From Streptomyces sp. V3I8 (GTDB lineage Bacteria; Actinomycetota; Actinomycetes; Streptomycetales; Streptomycetaceae), in contig NZ_JAUSZL010000002.1 of NCBI RefSeq assembly GCF_030817535.1, positions 992,001 through 1,056,000 of the forward strand: a DNA stretch of 64,000 bases. The letters run 5' to 3'. The notes below the pieces were generated by a model that was given only the letters and a program-made list of their open reading frames with translations, had not been told where the DNA came from and made no database searches. Shown piece by piece: positions 43,824 to 51,736 of the stretch (the first letter of the stretch is position 1; each line of letters opens with the position of its first letter). The translations under genes were made by a program, and so were the position numbers.

Positions 43824-44632
43824 GCCGTGCGCCCCACGCCCGCGAAACCCGAGAAGGAGTAAGGATCCTCGTCCTCGGACGCCGGGTCGGGCCGCCAGTC
43901 CGGCATCGGCACCAGTCCGGGTTCCACCATGTCGTACCCCTCGAAGAACCGCGCGATGTCGTCGCGCGAACGCATGATCAGCGGGTTTCGGATGTCCCTG
44001 TAGACGTCGACGGCGCCGCCGGCCCGCTCCTGGGAGAGCGGGATCCCCTCGTACGCGGCGTGCGTGACGACGAACAGGCTGCCGGGCGCCAGCGCGTCCC
44101 GCAGTTCCGCCACCGCCCCGTACGGGTCGTCCTCGTCCTCCACGAAGTGAAGTATGGCAACGAGGAGCAGCGCGACTGGCCGATTCAGGTCGATCAGCCG
44201 CCGCAGCCGCGGATTCGCCAGGATGTCCCCGGGCTTGCGGAGGTCACCGGCGACGACGTCGGCGTCCTCGTTGCCGGCCAGGACGGCCTCGCTGTGCGCG
44301 ACGGCCACCGGATCGTGGTCGACGTAGACCACGCGGGCGCCGGGACGGGCGCTCTGGGCCACCTCGTGGACGTTGCCGAAGGTGGGGATTCCCGAGCCGA
44401 TGTCCAGGAACTGCGTGATGCCCTCGTCGGCCGCGAAGCGCACGGCACGGCGCAGGAACGCCCGGTTCGCCTGCATGATCTTGGGGAGCCCCGGCATGAA
44501 CTCCATGGCCCTGCGCGCGGCTTCCCTGTCGATCTCGAAGTTGTGCGATCCGCCCAGGTAGTAGTCGTAGATGCGGCTCACGCTGGGCACCGAGATGTCG
44601 ATGCCACGCGGGGCCCAGGCGGGACGCTCCAT
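43820..44632 (-). CDS. SAM-dependent methyltransferase (DUF574 family)
   Basis: A 270-residue member of the actinobacterial S-adenosyl methyltransferase family (Methyltransf_19, DUF574). Family hallmarks are SVSRIYDYYLGGSHNFEIDREAA (near the N terminus), FLDIGSGIPTFGNVHEVAQ for SAM binding (about 79-97), VVYVDHDPVAVAHSEAVL and AILHFVEDEDDPYGAVAELRDALAPGSLFVVTHA. Biological substrates of this family are unknown. ATG 44632 has GGAG seven nt upstream. Its TGA overlaps the rmdA start, making the pair translationally coupled; the methyltransferase could therefore act in the same developmental circuit. Confidence 0.92.
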   Translation of the reverse strand: MERPAWAPRGIDISVPSVSRIYDYYLGGSHNFEIDREAARRAMEFMPGLPKIMQANRAFLRRAVRFAADEGITQFLDIGSGIPTFGNVHEVAQSARPGARVVYVDHDPVAVAHSEAVLAGNEDADVVAGDLRKPGDILANPRLRRLIDLNRPVALLLVAILHFVEDEDDPYGAVAELRDALAPGSLFVVTHAAYEGIPLSQERAGGAVDVYRDIRNPLIMRSRDDIARFFEGYDMVEPGLVPMPDWRPDPASEDEDPYSFSGFAGVGRTA

Positions 44633-44946
44633 CTGTCTCTCCAACGCGTAGACGATCCGGTGTTCGAGCAGAGGCTACTGATCGCCCGGCAATGGAGCGA
44701 GTGGAAACGGAAATTGACCGTCCGTTCAAGACCGCTGCCCGCGGCACGTGCCGGACGGGATGCCCAGCGAAATCGCCCCGAAGCGTTCCAAAGAGATCGG
44801 CGGGAATCGCGCAGAGTCACGAGGGGGCGCGACGGCGGCCGTTCGGATGTGAAAAAGCCGCTTCGCCCCCTCCGTGCGGCACGGAAGGGGCGAAACGGCG
44901 CTTGTCCGTACTCGTCCAGCTGTACGGGGCGGCTGCTTCGGGGTGA
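44633..44946. other. intergenic region upstream of the methyltransferase gene
   Basis: About 310 bases with no gene. The left part should hold the promoter of the methyltransferase-rmdA operon. The right part holds the terminator hairpin of the lipoprotein gene at 44855-44903. Confidence 0.6.
44855..44903 (-). terminator. hairpin after the lipoprotein gene
   Basis: Arms at 44855-44877 and 44879-44903 pair over more than 20 bp with one mismatch in the core TTCGCCCC/GGGGCGAA stem and an imperfect base. It follows the lipoprotein stop by about 45 bp and is preceded by GAAAAA. Confidence 0.65.
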
Positions 44947-45909
44947 CTACTTCGACTTGCCGAGCGGCTTGCCCTCGGGGGAGATGGCGTACCAAGTGCC
45001 GCCGACGCCCTGACCGTTGATGTCACCGGGCTTCTTGTCGCCCGCGAAGGTGTAGAGCGGCCAGCAGTCGATGCTCTGCTGCTTGAGCCCGTCCGGACGG
45101 TTCAGGACGACATAGCCGCGCCGGCCGTCGTTCTTGTTGGCGATGCCCTTGGTGTCGGTCGCGTCCACCGGCTCGACGACCGGCCACTTCTCGAGGCACG
45201 CGCCGACGCAGGCCGACTTCATCGGCCACGGGGTGTCCTTCTCGAAGCGGTAGACCGTCATGCCGTTCTTGTCGACGACGACCTCACCGAGCTCCGCGTC
45301 CTCGCGGGTCGACAGACCGGGCAGGTCGGCGGCGGCCGTGCCGCCGCCCGCCGCGGACGCCTTCTTGCCGGTGGGGGCGGACGCGTACCAGGTGCCGCCC
45401 ACACCCTGGCCCTTGGTGTCACCGGCCTTGGTGTCCTTCGCGAACCGGTACTGCGGCCAGCCGTCGATGGTCAGCTGCTTCGTACCGTCGGTACGGGTGA
45501 CCTCGCCGAGCAGGGACTTGTCGATACCGATCGGGGCGGCGGCGCCCGAGGCCGGGACCGGGGGCCAGGCCTCGGCGCAGTCGCCGTCACAGGCGGACTT
45601 CGGCGGTTCGGCCGTGTCCTTGTCGAAGCGGTACAGCGTCATGCCGGCGCTGTCCGTCACCACTTCACCGAGCTTGTCGGTGTCGGCCACGGCAAGCTGT
45701 CCGGCGCTCTGCGCCACCGTGCCCTGCCCTTCGGCGGCGGTCCCGGTGCTCGGGCTCGCCGCCGCGCCGTAGCCACCCGCCGCGGGCGCCGCGCCCACGT
45801 TCTGGGTGCCGGTCGAAGTGTCCGCCTTTTCCTGACCGCACGCCGTCGTCAGCACCAGCACTGCCGCAGCTGACGCTACGAGTGAGGCGCTCCGCCAGGA
45901 GGTCTTCAT
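44947..45909 (-). CDS. secreted-repeat lipoprotein (SCO0930 type)
   Basis: A 320-residue lipoprotein. The signal peptide ends in the lipobox LTTAC (cysteine about residue 24). Two copies of the Lipoprotein_15 secreted repeat follow (about 75-175 and 208-315). Each has LGEVV(T/V)D-GMT(L/V)YRF-KDT, a pair of cysteines around CxxxCxxxW(P), a DG-KQ-(T/S)IDxWPxY/LYxF region and closing QGVGGTWYA. The linker is rich in glycine, alanine and serine. It should be anchored to the outer membrane face; function of the repeat is unknown. The arrangement next to an RmdA-like gene matches S. coelicolor SCO0928-SCO0930 as I recall it. Confidence 0.93.
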   Translation of the reverse strand: MKTSWRSASLVASAAAVLVLTTACGQEKADTSTGTQNVGAAPAAGGYGAAASPSTGTAAEGQGTVAQSAGQLAVADTDKLGEVVTDSAGMTLYRFDKDTAEPPKSACDGDCAEAWPPVPASGAAAPIGIDKSLLGEVTRTDGTKQLTIDGWPQYRFAKDTKAGDTKGQGVGGTWYASAPTGKKASAAGGGTAAADLPGLSTREDAELGEVVVDKNGMTVYRFEKDTPWPMKSACVGACLEKWPVVEPVDATDTKGIANKNDGRRGYVVLNRPDGLKQQSIDCWPLYTFAGDKKPGDINGQGVGGTWYAISPEGKPLGKSK

Positions 45910-46196
45910 TGGTAACTCCCGCTGTCTGCTTAGGTGTCTGCGGCGCTGCTCAGCACCGCGTATGGCCCTAGGTACGGGCGGTGACGCGGTGAGTGTTCAA
46001 AGAGGGCACACATTTCTTTCCGGTAACGCCCGGGAGCGCTGTTCAGGACGGGTCCCGAGGGGCCCCCGGGACCCCGGGACCCCGGGACCCCGCACGGAGG
46101 ATCGTCCGGGGCTGTTCGGCAACCGTGCGAGCCCCGTTGTCCCTCCTTCGGGGCAATTACACCGACATTCATCCATCCGACGGCACTCGGGCACCG
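45910..46196. other. divergent intergenic region with a short GC repeat
   Basis: Promoters for the lipoprotein (leftward) and the proline-rich gene (rightward) should lie here. Three tandem copies of CCCCGGGA (46064-46087) plus a partial fourth form a short GC-rich repeat. I could not identify -10/-35 boxes with confidence. Confidence 0.5.
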
Positions 46197-46814
46197 ATGA
46201 TCGCGAGCGTGCCTGGACCACTGCGAACCACCGCTCCGCCGCTGCGATCCGCCCTCGTCGTACGGCTGCTGGCGCTCCTGACCCTGACCTGGATCGCGGG
46301 CGGCGCACCGGCCCCCGCGGCCGCCGACGCGTGCGCGTACGCCTCCACCGGCGCGGGCGGGGTCCATGCGGTGGCGGTGGCGGGCACCTGCCCGACCCCG
46401 CCCCCGACGCCCACACCGCCCTGCCCGTCCCCGACCCCTCCCCCGCCGAGCCCGACGCCGAAGCCCCCTCCCCCGCCGAAGCCCCCGCCGCCCCCGAAAC
46501 CGGCCCCCAGGCCGACGCCCACACCGGCCCCGCCGCCGCCCGCGCGGCCCGCTCCCGCCCCGCCGGCCGTCGTGCCGGCCCCGCCGCCGAAGCCGCGGCC
46601 CGTCCCCGCCGCGCCCCGGCCGGCGCCGCCCGCGCCGCCCCCGGCGCCGGCTCCCAGCGCGCGGCCCGGTCCGTCGGCGACTCCGGTGAGTTATCCGCCG
46701 TACCGCATCAGGGCGCGCAGGGCCCCGCCCCGCGGCGGGCCGTCCCTGGTGTCGCTCACCCTGCTCATCACCGCGCCGGCGGTGCTCGCGGCCGCCGCGC
46801 TGCGCCCGCGCTGA
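46197..46814 (+). CDS. proline-rich secreted or membrane-anchored protein
   Basis: A 205-residue protein with a signal peptide (ALVVRLLALLTLTWIAGGAPAPAAA, cleavage probably near residue 37), a short cysteine-bearing segment (ADACAYASTGAGGVHAVAVAGTC), about 110 residues of PPP/TP-rich wall-spanning sequence, and a C-terminal hydrophobic helix LVSLTLLITAPAVLAAAAL with arginines at the end. It looks like a surface protein held in the membrane by its C terminus, with the proline stretch reaching through the peptidoglycan. ATG 46197 is the start next to the signal peptide; the frame is open upstream without signals. It is followed after 16 bp by the DUF4239 gene, so the two are probably one operon. 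Confidence 0.8.
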   Translation: MIASVPGPLRTTAPPLRSALVVRLLALLTLTWIAGGAPAPAAADACAYASTGAGGVHAVAVAGTCPTPPPTPTPPCPSPTPPPPSPTPKPPPPPKPPPPPKPAPRPTPTPAPPPPARPAPAPPAVVPAPPPKPRPVPAAPRPAPPAPPPAPAPSARPGPSATPVSYPPYRIRARRAPPRGGPSLVSLTLLITAPAVLAAAALRPR

Positions 46815-46830
46815 TCCTTTGGAGGACCCC

Positions 46831-47595
46831 TTGTCGGAATGGCTTGTTCTCGCCCTGGCGATGGCGGCCGCCGCCGTCGTCGTCCTCGTCGTCACCTTCG
46901 TGCGGCACCGCACGGTCTCCGAGGACGACGACCCCTCGGAGACGCCGGACGTCATCGAGTACATGACGATGATGATCGGCGTGGTGTACGCCATCGTGCT
47001 GGGCCTCGCCATCGCCGGGGTCTGGGAGGCGCGGGGCGTCGCCGAGGACCACGTCCAGACGGAGGCGCACGCGCTGCACGAGATCCACGAACGGGTCCGG
47101 GTCTACCCGCCCGATGTGCGCGACCGCATCCGGGCCGACGTGGACGCGTACGTCGACCACGTCGTCACCGTCGAGTGGAAGACCATGGCCGACGGCGGCC
47201 GGGTCACCGGGCAGGGCGAGAAGCTGCTGGACCGTATCCGCCACGACGTCACCGACTACGAGCCGCGGACGGACTTCGAGGCCCAGGCCTACCAGCCGCT
47301 CCTCGACCAGGTGACCGCGGCGGACACCGCGCGCACCGCCCGCGCCGACTCGGCGGCGCCGACCATGCCGGGCGTGGTGTGGTTCGGTCTGATCATCGGG
47401 GCCGTGGTGACCGTCGGGATGATCTTCGCCCTGCAGATCCGCCGCACCCTGCGGGAGGTGGTCCTGGCGGGCCTGTTCGCCGCGTTGATCGCCTTCCTGC
47501 TCTTCCTGATCTGGGACTTCGACGCTCCCTACAGCCGCGGGATCACGGCGACCACGGAACCGTTCCTCACGTACTTCCCCAAAGCCGGCGGGTGA
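46831..47595 (+). CDS. DUF4239 (bestrophin-like domain) membrane protein
   Basis: A 254-residue membrane protein of the DUF4239 family. It has four hydrophobic segments: LVLALAMAAAAVVVLVVTFV near the N terminus, MMIGVVYAIVLGLAIAGVW (about 47-65), GVVWFGLIIGAVVTVGMIFAL (about 180-200) and VVLAGLFAALIAFLLFLIW. A large soluble region between the second and third contains AEDHVQTEAHALHEIHERVRVYP, typical of this family. Proposed to be channel-like, but the function is not established. The TTG at 46831 is chosen because GGAGGA ends 4 nt upstream; no ATG or GTG fits. Confidence 0.83.
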   Translation: MSEWLVLALAMAAAAVVVLVVTFVRHRTVSEDDDPSETPDVIEYMTMMIGVVYAIVLGLAIAGVWEARGVAEDHVQTEAHALHEIHERVRVYPPDVRDRIRADVDAYVDHVVTVEWKTMADGGRVTGQGEKLLDRIRHDVTDYEPRTDFEAQAYQPLLDQVTAADTARTARADSAAPTMPGVVWFGLIIGAVVTVGMIFALQIRRTLREVVLAGLFAALIAFLLFLIWDFDAPYSRGITATTEPFLTYFPKAGG

Positions 47596-47760
47596 CGGAC
47601 CCGCACCGGCGGACCGGGCCGGCAACCGGCCGGGGGGAGCGGGACGGGGGGCGGGTGCCACGCCGCGCCCGTCCCCCGTCCGCAGGAACGGGACAACCGG
47701 TTCGGCCCACACGGTTGCCCCATTCGCGCTACTGCGATCGCGCCGTCACCCGCACCTTCC

Positions 47761-47766
47761 TAGCGT
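47761..47766 (+). promoter_or_regulatory. putative -10 box (TAGCGT) of the secreted-protein gene
   Basis: TAGCGT followed by TTCGG. The same TAGCGTT appears before the sortase gene at 49255, which suggests the two surface genes use related promoters. Confidence 0.4.
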
Positions 47767-47841
47767 TTCGGTCATCGAGGTGCATGGACGGCGCAGCGGA
47801 AAAGGTCCGCGGTCCGCTCCTCGGGGACCGGAGGACTGACC

Positions 47842-48381
47842 ATGCGCGCGATACGCGTCGCCTCGGCCGCACTGCTGGGCATGACCGCCCTGGCCCTCGT
47901 CATGCCCGTCGCCGCCGCCGAGGGCGACGGCGACGGCGACGGCGGCACCGACCACGACATCACCTCGTTCGGTTTCGACGTCACCCCGTCGACCATCGCC
48001 GCGGGCGGCCGCGTCACGCTGTCGGTCGAGGGCTGCAGGAAGACCGCCGAGGTCACCTCCGGCGTCTTCGACACGGTGACGCTCCACAAGGGGCAGTCCA
48101 CCGGCACGGCCACCGTCGACTGGGAGGCCCGGCCCGGCGCGGTGTACGACGTGACGTTCCGGTGCGGGCACGAATCCGGCCACACGGACCTCACCATCGC
48201 CGGCGGCCGTCCGGACGATCCGACGCACCCGCCCGCCCACCGGGGCGTCAAGGCGGGCGTCGGCGGCGCGGCCGGCGGCTTCGACCCGGGTGAGATCGGC
48301 CTGGGGGCGGCGCTCGTCGCCGGCTCGGTCGGCGCGGCGTACCGCTGGTCGCGCAGGCGGGCCGGCGAACACGGCGGCTGA
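47842..48381 (+). CDS. small secreted protein with Ig-like domain and C-terminal anchor
   Basis: A 179-residue exported protein. Signal peptide: residues 1-26 (ASAALLGMTALALVMPVAAA). The mature part is a beta-sandwich-like domain (FGFDVTPSTIAAGGRVTLSVEGC to DVTFRCGH) with two cysteines that could form a disulfide. A glycine-rich linker leads to a C-terminal hydrophobic stretch IGLGAALVAGSVGAAY and a WSRRRAGE tail, like a membrane stop-transfer. GGAGG lies before the ATG. It is the clear paralogue of the convergent gene at 48491-48979, with the same order of parts. Function unknown; probably a surface protein. Confidence 0.88.
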   Translation: MRAIRVASAALLGMTALALVMPVAAAEGDGDGDGGTDHDITSFGFDVTPSTIAAGGRVTLSVEGCRKTAEVTSGVFDTVTLHKGQSTGTATVDWEARPGAVYDVTFRCGHESGHTDLTIAGGRPDDPTHPPAHRGVKAGVGGAAGGFDPGEIGLGAALVAGSVGAAYRWSRRRAGEHGG

Positions 48382-48385
48382 CGCA

Positions 48386-48440
48386 CCGGACGGCCCTGCG
48401 CCCCGGGACCCGTGCGGGTCCGGGGCGCAGGGCCGTCCGG
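48386..48440. terminator. 25-bp stem between the two convergent surface-protein genes
   Basis: CCGGACGGCCCTGCGCCCCG at 48386 onward pairs with 48416-48440 over 25 base pairs with a single bulged G and a four-base loop. It starts five bases after the left gene's stop and is about 50 bp from the right gene's stop. Confidence 0.88.
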
Positions 48441-48490
48441 CGTGCGGTCCGGTCTCCGGTGGAGGGGCCCGTCCCGCGAGGGGGTGGGGC

Positions 48491-48979
48491 TCAGATCCTG
48501 CTCTCGGCGCGGCGGCGCATCCAGAACACCCCGCCGCCGACGAGCGCGAGCCCGACCAGCGCGCCGCCGATCGCCATGTCGGTCGGCGTGGCGCCGTCGG
48601 AGCTGCTGCCGCCCAGACCACCGCGGACACCGCCGATGACGGTGAAGGCGGCGGACTTCGTGAGCGCGGGCTTGCCGCTGCAGTGGACCGTGACGTCGTA
48701 CGCGCCCGGGGTGGCCGAGCGGTTGACGGTCGTGGTCCCCTTCGACGTCTCGCTGTGGTTCCTGATCGGCGACAGAGAGGCCCGCGAGAACGCGTTGGAC
48801 GTCATGTAGCCGCCGTCGGGGCACCCGTCGACGGTCACGGTCAGCTGGCCGCCCCGGGCGATGGCGCTGGGCATGGCGACGATGTTGCTCGAGGTGTCCC
48901 AGGCCGCGGCCTGGGGGGCGGTGAGTCCGAGGGCGGCGACCGCTGTCGCAGAGACCGCCAGGGCACGAGTGCTACGCAT
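48491..48979 (-). CDS. small secreted protein, paralogue of the preceding gene
   Basis: A 162-residue exported protein: signal peptide (residues 1-26, ALAVSATAVAALGLTAPQAAA), a domain with SNIVAMPSAIARGGQLTVTVDGC to YDVTVHCSGK including two cysteines, a serine/glycine linker and a C-terminal MAIGGALVGLALVGGGVFWMRRRAE helix with a positive tail. Organisation and the GGxLTVxVxGC / YDVTxxC motifs match its convergent neighbour, so the pair arose by duplication and inversion. ATG 48979 has GGAGG six nt upstream. Function unknown. Confidence 0.88.
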   Translation of the reverse strand: MRSTRALAVSATAVAALGLTAPQAAAWDTSSNIVAMPSAIARGGQLTVTVDGCPDGGYMTSNAFSRASLSPIRNHSETSKGTTTVNRSATPGAYDVTVHCSGKPALTKSAAFTVIGGVRGGLGGSSSDGATPTDMAIGGALVGLALVGGGVFWMRRRAESRI

Positions 48980-49311
48980 GTGATCCTCCGCGGGAGGCGC
49001 CCCGGGGAACGTCCCCGGGTCGATCGGCGAGAGAACGCCTCCCAGACGAACACTCAGTTGTCGTGCACAGGGCCGCATTTCGAGAATGGTCCGTACCGGT
49101 GAGGGGACACGCCGAAGGATGGGAACACAATCGGATATTGCCGCAGGTCACAGACCGTCAGGAAATTAGTTCCGGTGCAGACTCGGATGGCGCACGGCCA
49201 CCCCGCCCGCCACCCGTTCGCACGTCTCCCGTCGCCCCGTCCGCATGCTGCGCTTAGCGTTCTCGTATGCGCGACGGACGGGGCGACGGCCGCGTCGAGA
49301 GGGGTGTGCGA
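48980..49311. other. intergenic region with divergent promoters
   Basis: About 330 bases. It is less GC-rich than most of the window in its middle (around 49120-49170, AACACAATCGGATATTG and GGAAATTAGTT), which marks likely promoter DNA for the small secreted protein. TAGCGT at 49255-49260 precedes the sortase frame. Confidence 0.5.
49255..49260 (+). promoter_or_regulatory. putative -10 box (TAGCGT) of the sortase gene
   Basis: TAGCGT lies 6 nt before an in-frame ATG at 49267, the leaderless spacing; a second start with a ribosome site lies at 49312. Confidence 0.5.
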
Positions 49312-49974
49312 ATGTCCGTGTCCGAGCTGGCCGAAGAGGAGGAGCGCCCCAGGAAGCGGGCTCCCTGGGGTGTCATAGCTCTTGTCCTGCTGACCGGCCT
49401 CGCCCTCATCCGCAACGGCTCGGGAGAGTTCGACGTGGGGCCCCCGCAGCCCGCGACGGCCGCGGCGGCGGACAGCCCGGTCGCGGGCCGGTCCCGGCCG
49501 GGCGCTCCGGCCCCCCTGTCGTTCTCGGTGGTGGACCGCGTCAGGATCCCGGCGATCCAGGTCGACGCCCCCGCCGTGCCGGTGGGCCTCGACATGGACG
49601 GCTGGGTGGACGCGCCGCCGCCGGAGGACCCGAACCTGGCGGGCTGGTTCTCCGGCGCGGTCTCGCCCGGCGAGAAGGGCACGGCCGTCGTCGTGGGCCA
49701 TGTCGACAACCGGCAGGGGCCCGCCGTCTTCTACGGCCTCGGGGCCCTGAAGAAGGGGAACCGCGTGGAGGTCGGACGCAGGGACGGGAGGACCGCCGTG
49801 TTCGAGATCTACGGCATCGAGGTGTTCGAGAAGAACGACTTCCCCGGGGACCGCGTCTACGGCAACACCGGACAGCCCGAACTGCGGGTCATCACGTGCG
49901 GCGGCGGTTTCTCGAAGCAGAACGGCTACGACGGGAACGTCGTCGCCTTCGCCCGGCTCGTCGAGGTCCGCTGA
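49312..49974 (+). CDS. class F sortase
   Basis: A 220-residue class F sortase (235 if the leaderless ATG at 49267 is used). An N-terminal membrane segment (GVIALVLLTGLALI) precedes a catalytic domain with VDRVRIPAIQVDAP, the catalytic histidine in TAVVVGHVDN (about residue 133), the catalytic cysteine in LRVITCGGGF (about residue 201) and a C-terminal arginine in the FARLVEVR strand. Sortases attach proteins with LPXTG-like signals to the wall, though class F substrates are poorly known. ATG 49312 has GAGAGGGG upstream. A neighbouring substrate with a canonical LPXTG motif is not seen. Confidence 0.92.
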   Translation: MSVSELAEEEERPRKRAPWGVIALVLLTGLALIRNGSGEFDVGPPQPATAAAADSPVAGRSRPGAPAPLSFSVVDRVRIPAIQVDAPAVPVGLDMDGWVDAPPPEDPNLAGWFSGAVSPGEKGTAVVVGHVDNRQGPAVFYGLGALKKGNRVEVGRRDGRTAVFEIYGIEVFEKNDFPGDRVYGNTGQPELRVITCGGGFSKQNGYDGNVVAFARLVEVR

Positions 49975-50006
49975 GGTACGCCGGGAAGGCGGGGTACGCC
50001 GGGAGA

Positions 50007-50042
50007 GGGTGGGGGCCCGTGGAGTTCCACGGGCCCCCACCC
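50007..50042. terminator. hairpin between the sortase and deacetylase genes
   Basis: A 17-bp perfect stem (50007-50023 with 50026-50042, including GGTGGGGGCCCGTGGA) with a very tight loop. It lies 32 bp after the sortase stop and six bases beyond the convergent deacetylase stop. Confidence 0.85.
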
Positions 50043-50047
50043 CTGTC

Positions 50048-50914
50048 TCAGGTGAACCGCCGCCGGGGCACGGTGATGTGGTACCCCGAGTCCAGCAGCC
50101 GCGGCAGGTAGTCGCGCAGCGCCCGCACGCTCTGCGAGCGGTCGCCGCCCGCGTCGTGCCCGAGGACCACCACACCCGGGCCGGCCCCCCTGACCACCCG
50201 GCGCTCGATGGCGCGGGCACCCGGCGTCGTCCAGTCGAGGGTGTCGACGGTCCAGGCGAGCGGTTCCATGCCGAGCTCGGCGCCGATCTGGAACGCGGCC
50301 CGGTTCCAGGCCCCGTACGGCGCGCGGAACCAGCCGGGCCGCTCCCCGTACGTCTCTTCGACGACGTCGCTGGTGCGCTCCATCTGGGAGCGGATCGCGG
50401 ACCTGCCCAGCCGGGTCAGGAGCGGGTGGGACCATGTGTGGTTGCCGACGACGTGCCCCTCGTCCGACATCCGGCGCAGCAGGTCCTTGTTGTCGGCGGC
50501 CATCTCGCCGCACACGAAGAACATGGCGCGCACGTCGTGGGCCTTGAGGACCCGCAGGATGTCCGGGGTGTAGCGGGGGTCGGGGCCGTCGTCGAAGGAC
50601 AGCACCATGCTGCGGCCCCGTCCCGACATCCGCAGGAACGGTTCGTGCCGTACGGAGGTGCGGGCGGGTCTGCCGAGGGCCGGTCCGTATCCGGCGATGG
50701 GCTGCAGACGGTAGGCGGAGGGCTTGCGGGGCATCCGGTTCGCCCGGGCCCCGGCGGGAGCGGGGGCGGGCGCGGGGGCGGAGGAGCGGGCCGGGGGGCC
50801 CGGGTCGCCGGTGAGCACGTGCACCGTGCCGGCCACGCCCGCCGCTCCCGCTCCCAGGACGGCGGCACCGGCGAGCAGCGCCCGGCGCCGCGAGCAGAGC
50901 TGATCCTTATTCAT
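50048..50914 (-). CDS. secreted polysaccharide deacetylase (NodB domain)
   Basis: A 288-residue carbohydrate esterase 4 enzyme that deacetylates peptidoglycan or a related glycan outside the cell. The N terminus has consecutive arginines before a hydrophobic stretch (CSRRRALLAGAAVLGAGAAG), consistent with a Tat signal, then an alanine/proline linker. NodB motifs are complete: LSFDDGPDPRYTPDIL, GNHTWSHP (zinc histidines), RAPYGAWNRAAF, DTLDWTTPG and VVLGHDAGGDRSQSV. ATG 50914 begins the arginine-rich leader. Convergent with sortase. Confidence 0.94.
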   Translation of the reverse strand: MNKDQLCSRRRALLAGAAVLGAGAAGVAGTVHVLTGDPGPPARSSAPAPAPAPAGARANRMPRKPSAYRLQPIAGYGPALGRPARTSVRHEPFLRMSGRGRSMVLSFDDGPDPRYTPDILRVLKAHDVRAMFFVCGEMAADNKDLLRRMSDEGHVVGNHTWSHPLLTRLGRSAIRSQMERTSDVVEETYGERPGWFRAPYGAWNRAAFQIGAELGMEPLAWTVDTLDWTTPGARAIERRVVRGAGPGVVVLGHDAGGDRSQSVRALRDYLPRLLDSGYHITVPRRRFT

Positions 50915-51068
50915 GAGTGATCAGTCGCCCGGTGGTGGCGCACCCGCGCACACCGCCACCGGAGCGGACGTACGAAAACACCCGTTGGGAGCATCCGGCG
51001 GGCGGCGGGCCGGGCGGTGCTCCGCGGTCCGGCGGGTCCCGGACGGCAGTCCGGCCGACGGGTTCCGA

Positions 51069-51074
51069 TAGCCT
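51069..51074 (+). promoter_or_regulatory. -10 box of the universal stress protein gene
   Basis: TAGCCT ends 6 nt before the GTG at 51081, indicating a leaderless transcript. Confidence 0.55.
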
Positions 51075-51080
51075 CGGGCC

Positions 51081-51542
51081 GTGACGGAACAGCACTCCCA
51101 CCAGTTCGAACGTGGCACCGACGGGCCCAAGGTCATCATGGCCGGTGTGGACGGCTCGGAGTCCTCGCTGCGGGCCGCCTCCTACGCCGCGGGGCTGGCC
51201 CGCCGGCAGCGGGCGCTGCTGACCCTGGTGTACGTACAGCCGGTGCTGGCGGCGGGTGCCGCGCTCGGGGTACCGGTCGCCGAGACCACCGACCAGATCG
51301 CCGAGGAGCTGGTCCGGGAGATCCAGGCGGCCGCCGAGCAGGTCAAGGGCATATTCGATGTGCGCTGGGAGTTCCACACCTTCCGCGGCGACCCCTACAA
51401 CGGCCTCGTCACGGCGGCCGAACAGCTCAAGGCGGACGCCGTCGTGGTGGGCGCGTCGGAGCAGGCGGGGCACCGGATCGTCGGCTCCGTCGCCATCCGG
51501 CTGGTGAAGGCCGGGCGCTGGCCGGTGACGGTGGTCCCGTAG
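51081..51542 (+). CDS. universal stress protein, single domain
   Basis: A 153-residue UspA-like protein. The nucleotide-binding start VIMAGVDGSESSLRAASYAA (about residues 19-38) is present. The distal loop reads VVGASEQAGHRIVGSVAIRLVKAGRWPVTVVP; the usual ATP signature G-2X-G-9X-GS/T is altered to GASEQAG-HRIVGS, so ATP binding may be weakened. Role: general stress resistance. A GTG start at 51081 follows a -10 box by 6 nt. Confidence 0.9.
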   Translation: MTEQHSHQFERGTDGPKVIMAGVDGSESSLRAASYAAGLARRQRALLTLVYVQPVLAAGAALGVPVAETTDQIAEELVREIQAAAEQVKGIFDVRWEFHTFRGDPYNGLVTAAEQLKADAVVVGASEQAGHRIVGSVAIRLVKAGRWPVTVVP

Positions 51543-51736
51543 GGCGGTGCCGGGCCGGCGTGAACCGGTCACGGCGGTGCCGCGGGCCGGACCCGCGTGG
51601 TCCGGCCGGATGCGGAGGCGGAGGCTTCCGTCCCGGATGACCGTTCGTCGTACCGTTCGCCGACGGGTTCGACCGTCTGCCGACGAGCCGTGTCGTGGCC
51701 CTGTCCCGGCGGGACGCCCTGCGCTGGCATACGGCC

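Noticed and set aside
46064..46091. Short CCCCGGGA tandem repeat as a regulatory element
   Set aside because: Three copies of an 8-mer in GC-rich intergenic DNA may arise by slippage; no conserved promoter feature was seen beside it.
49055..50220. Minus-strand frame overlapping the sortase gene
   Set aside because: It is the antisense shadow of the sortase and part of the deacetylase. The sortase histidine and cysteine motifs identify the coding strand.
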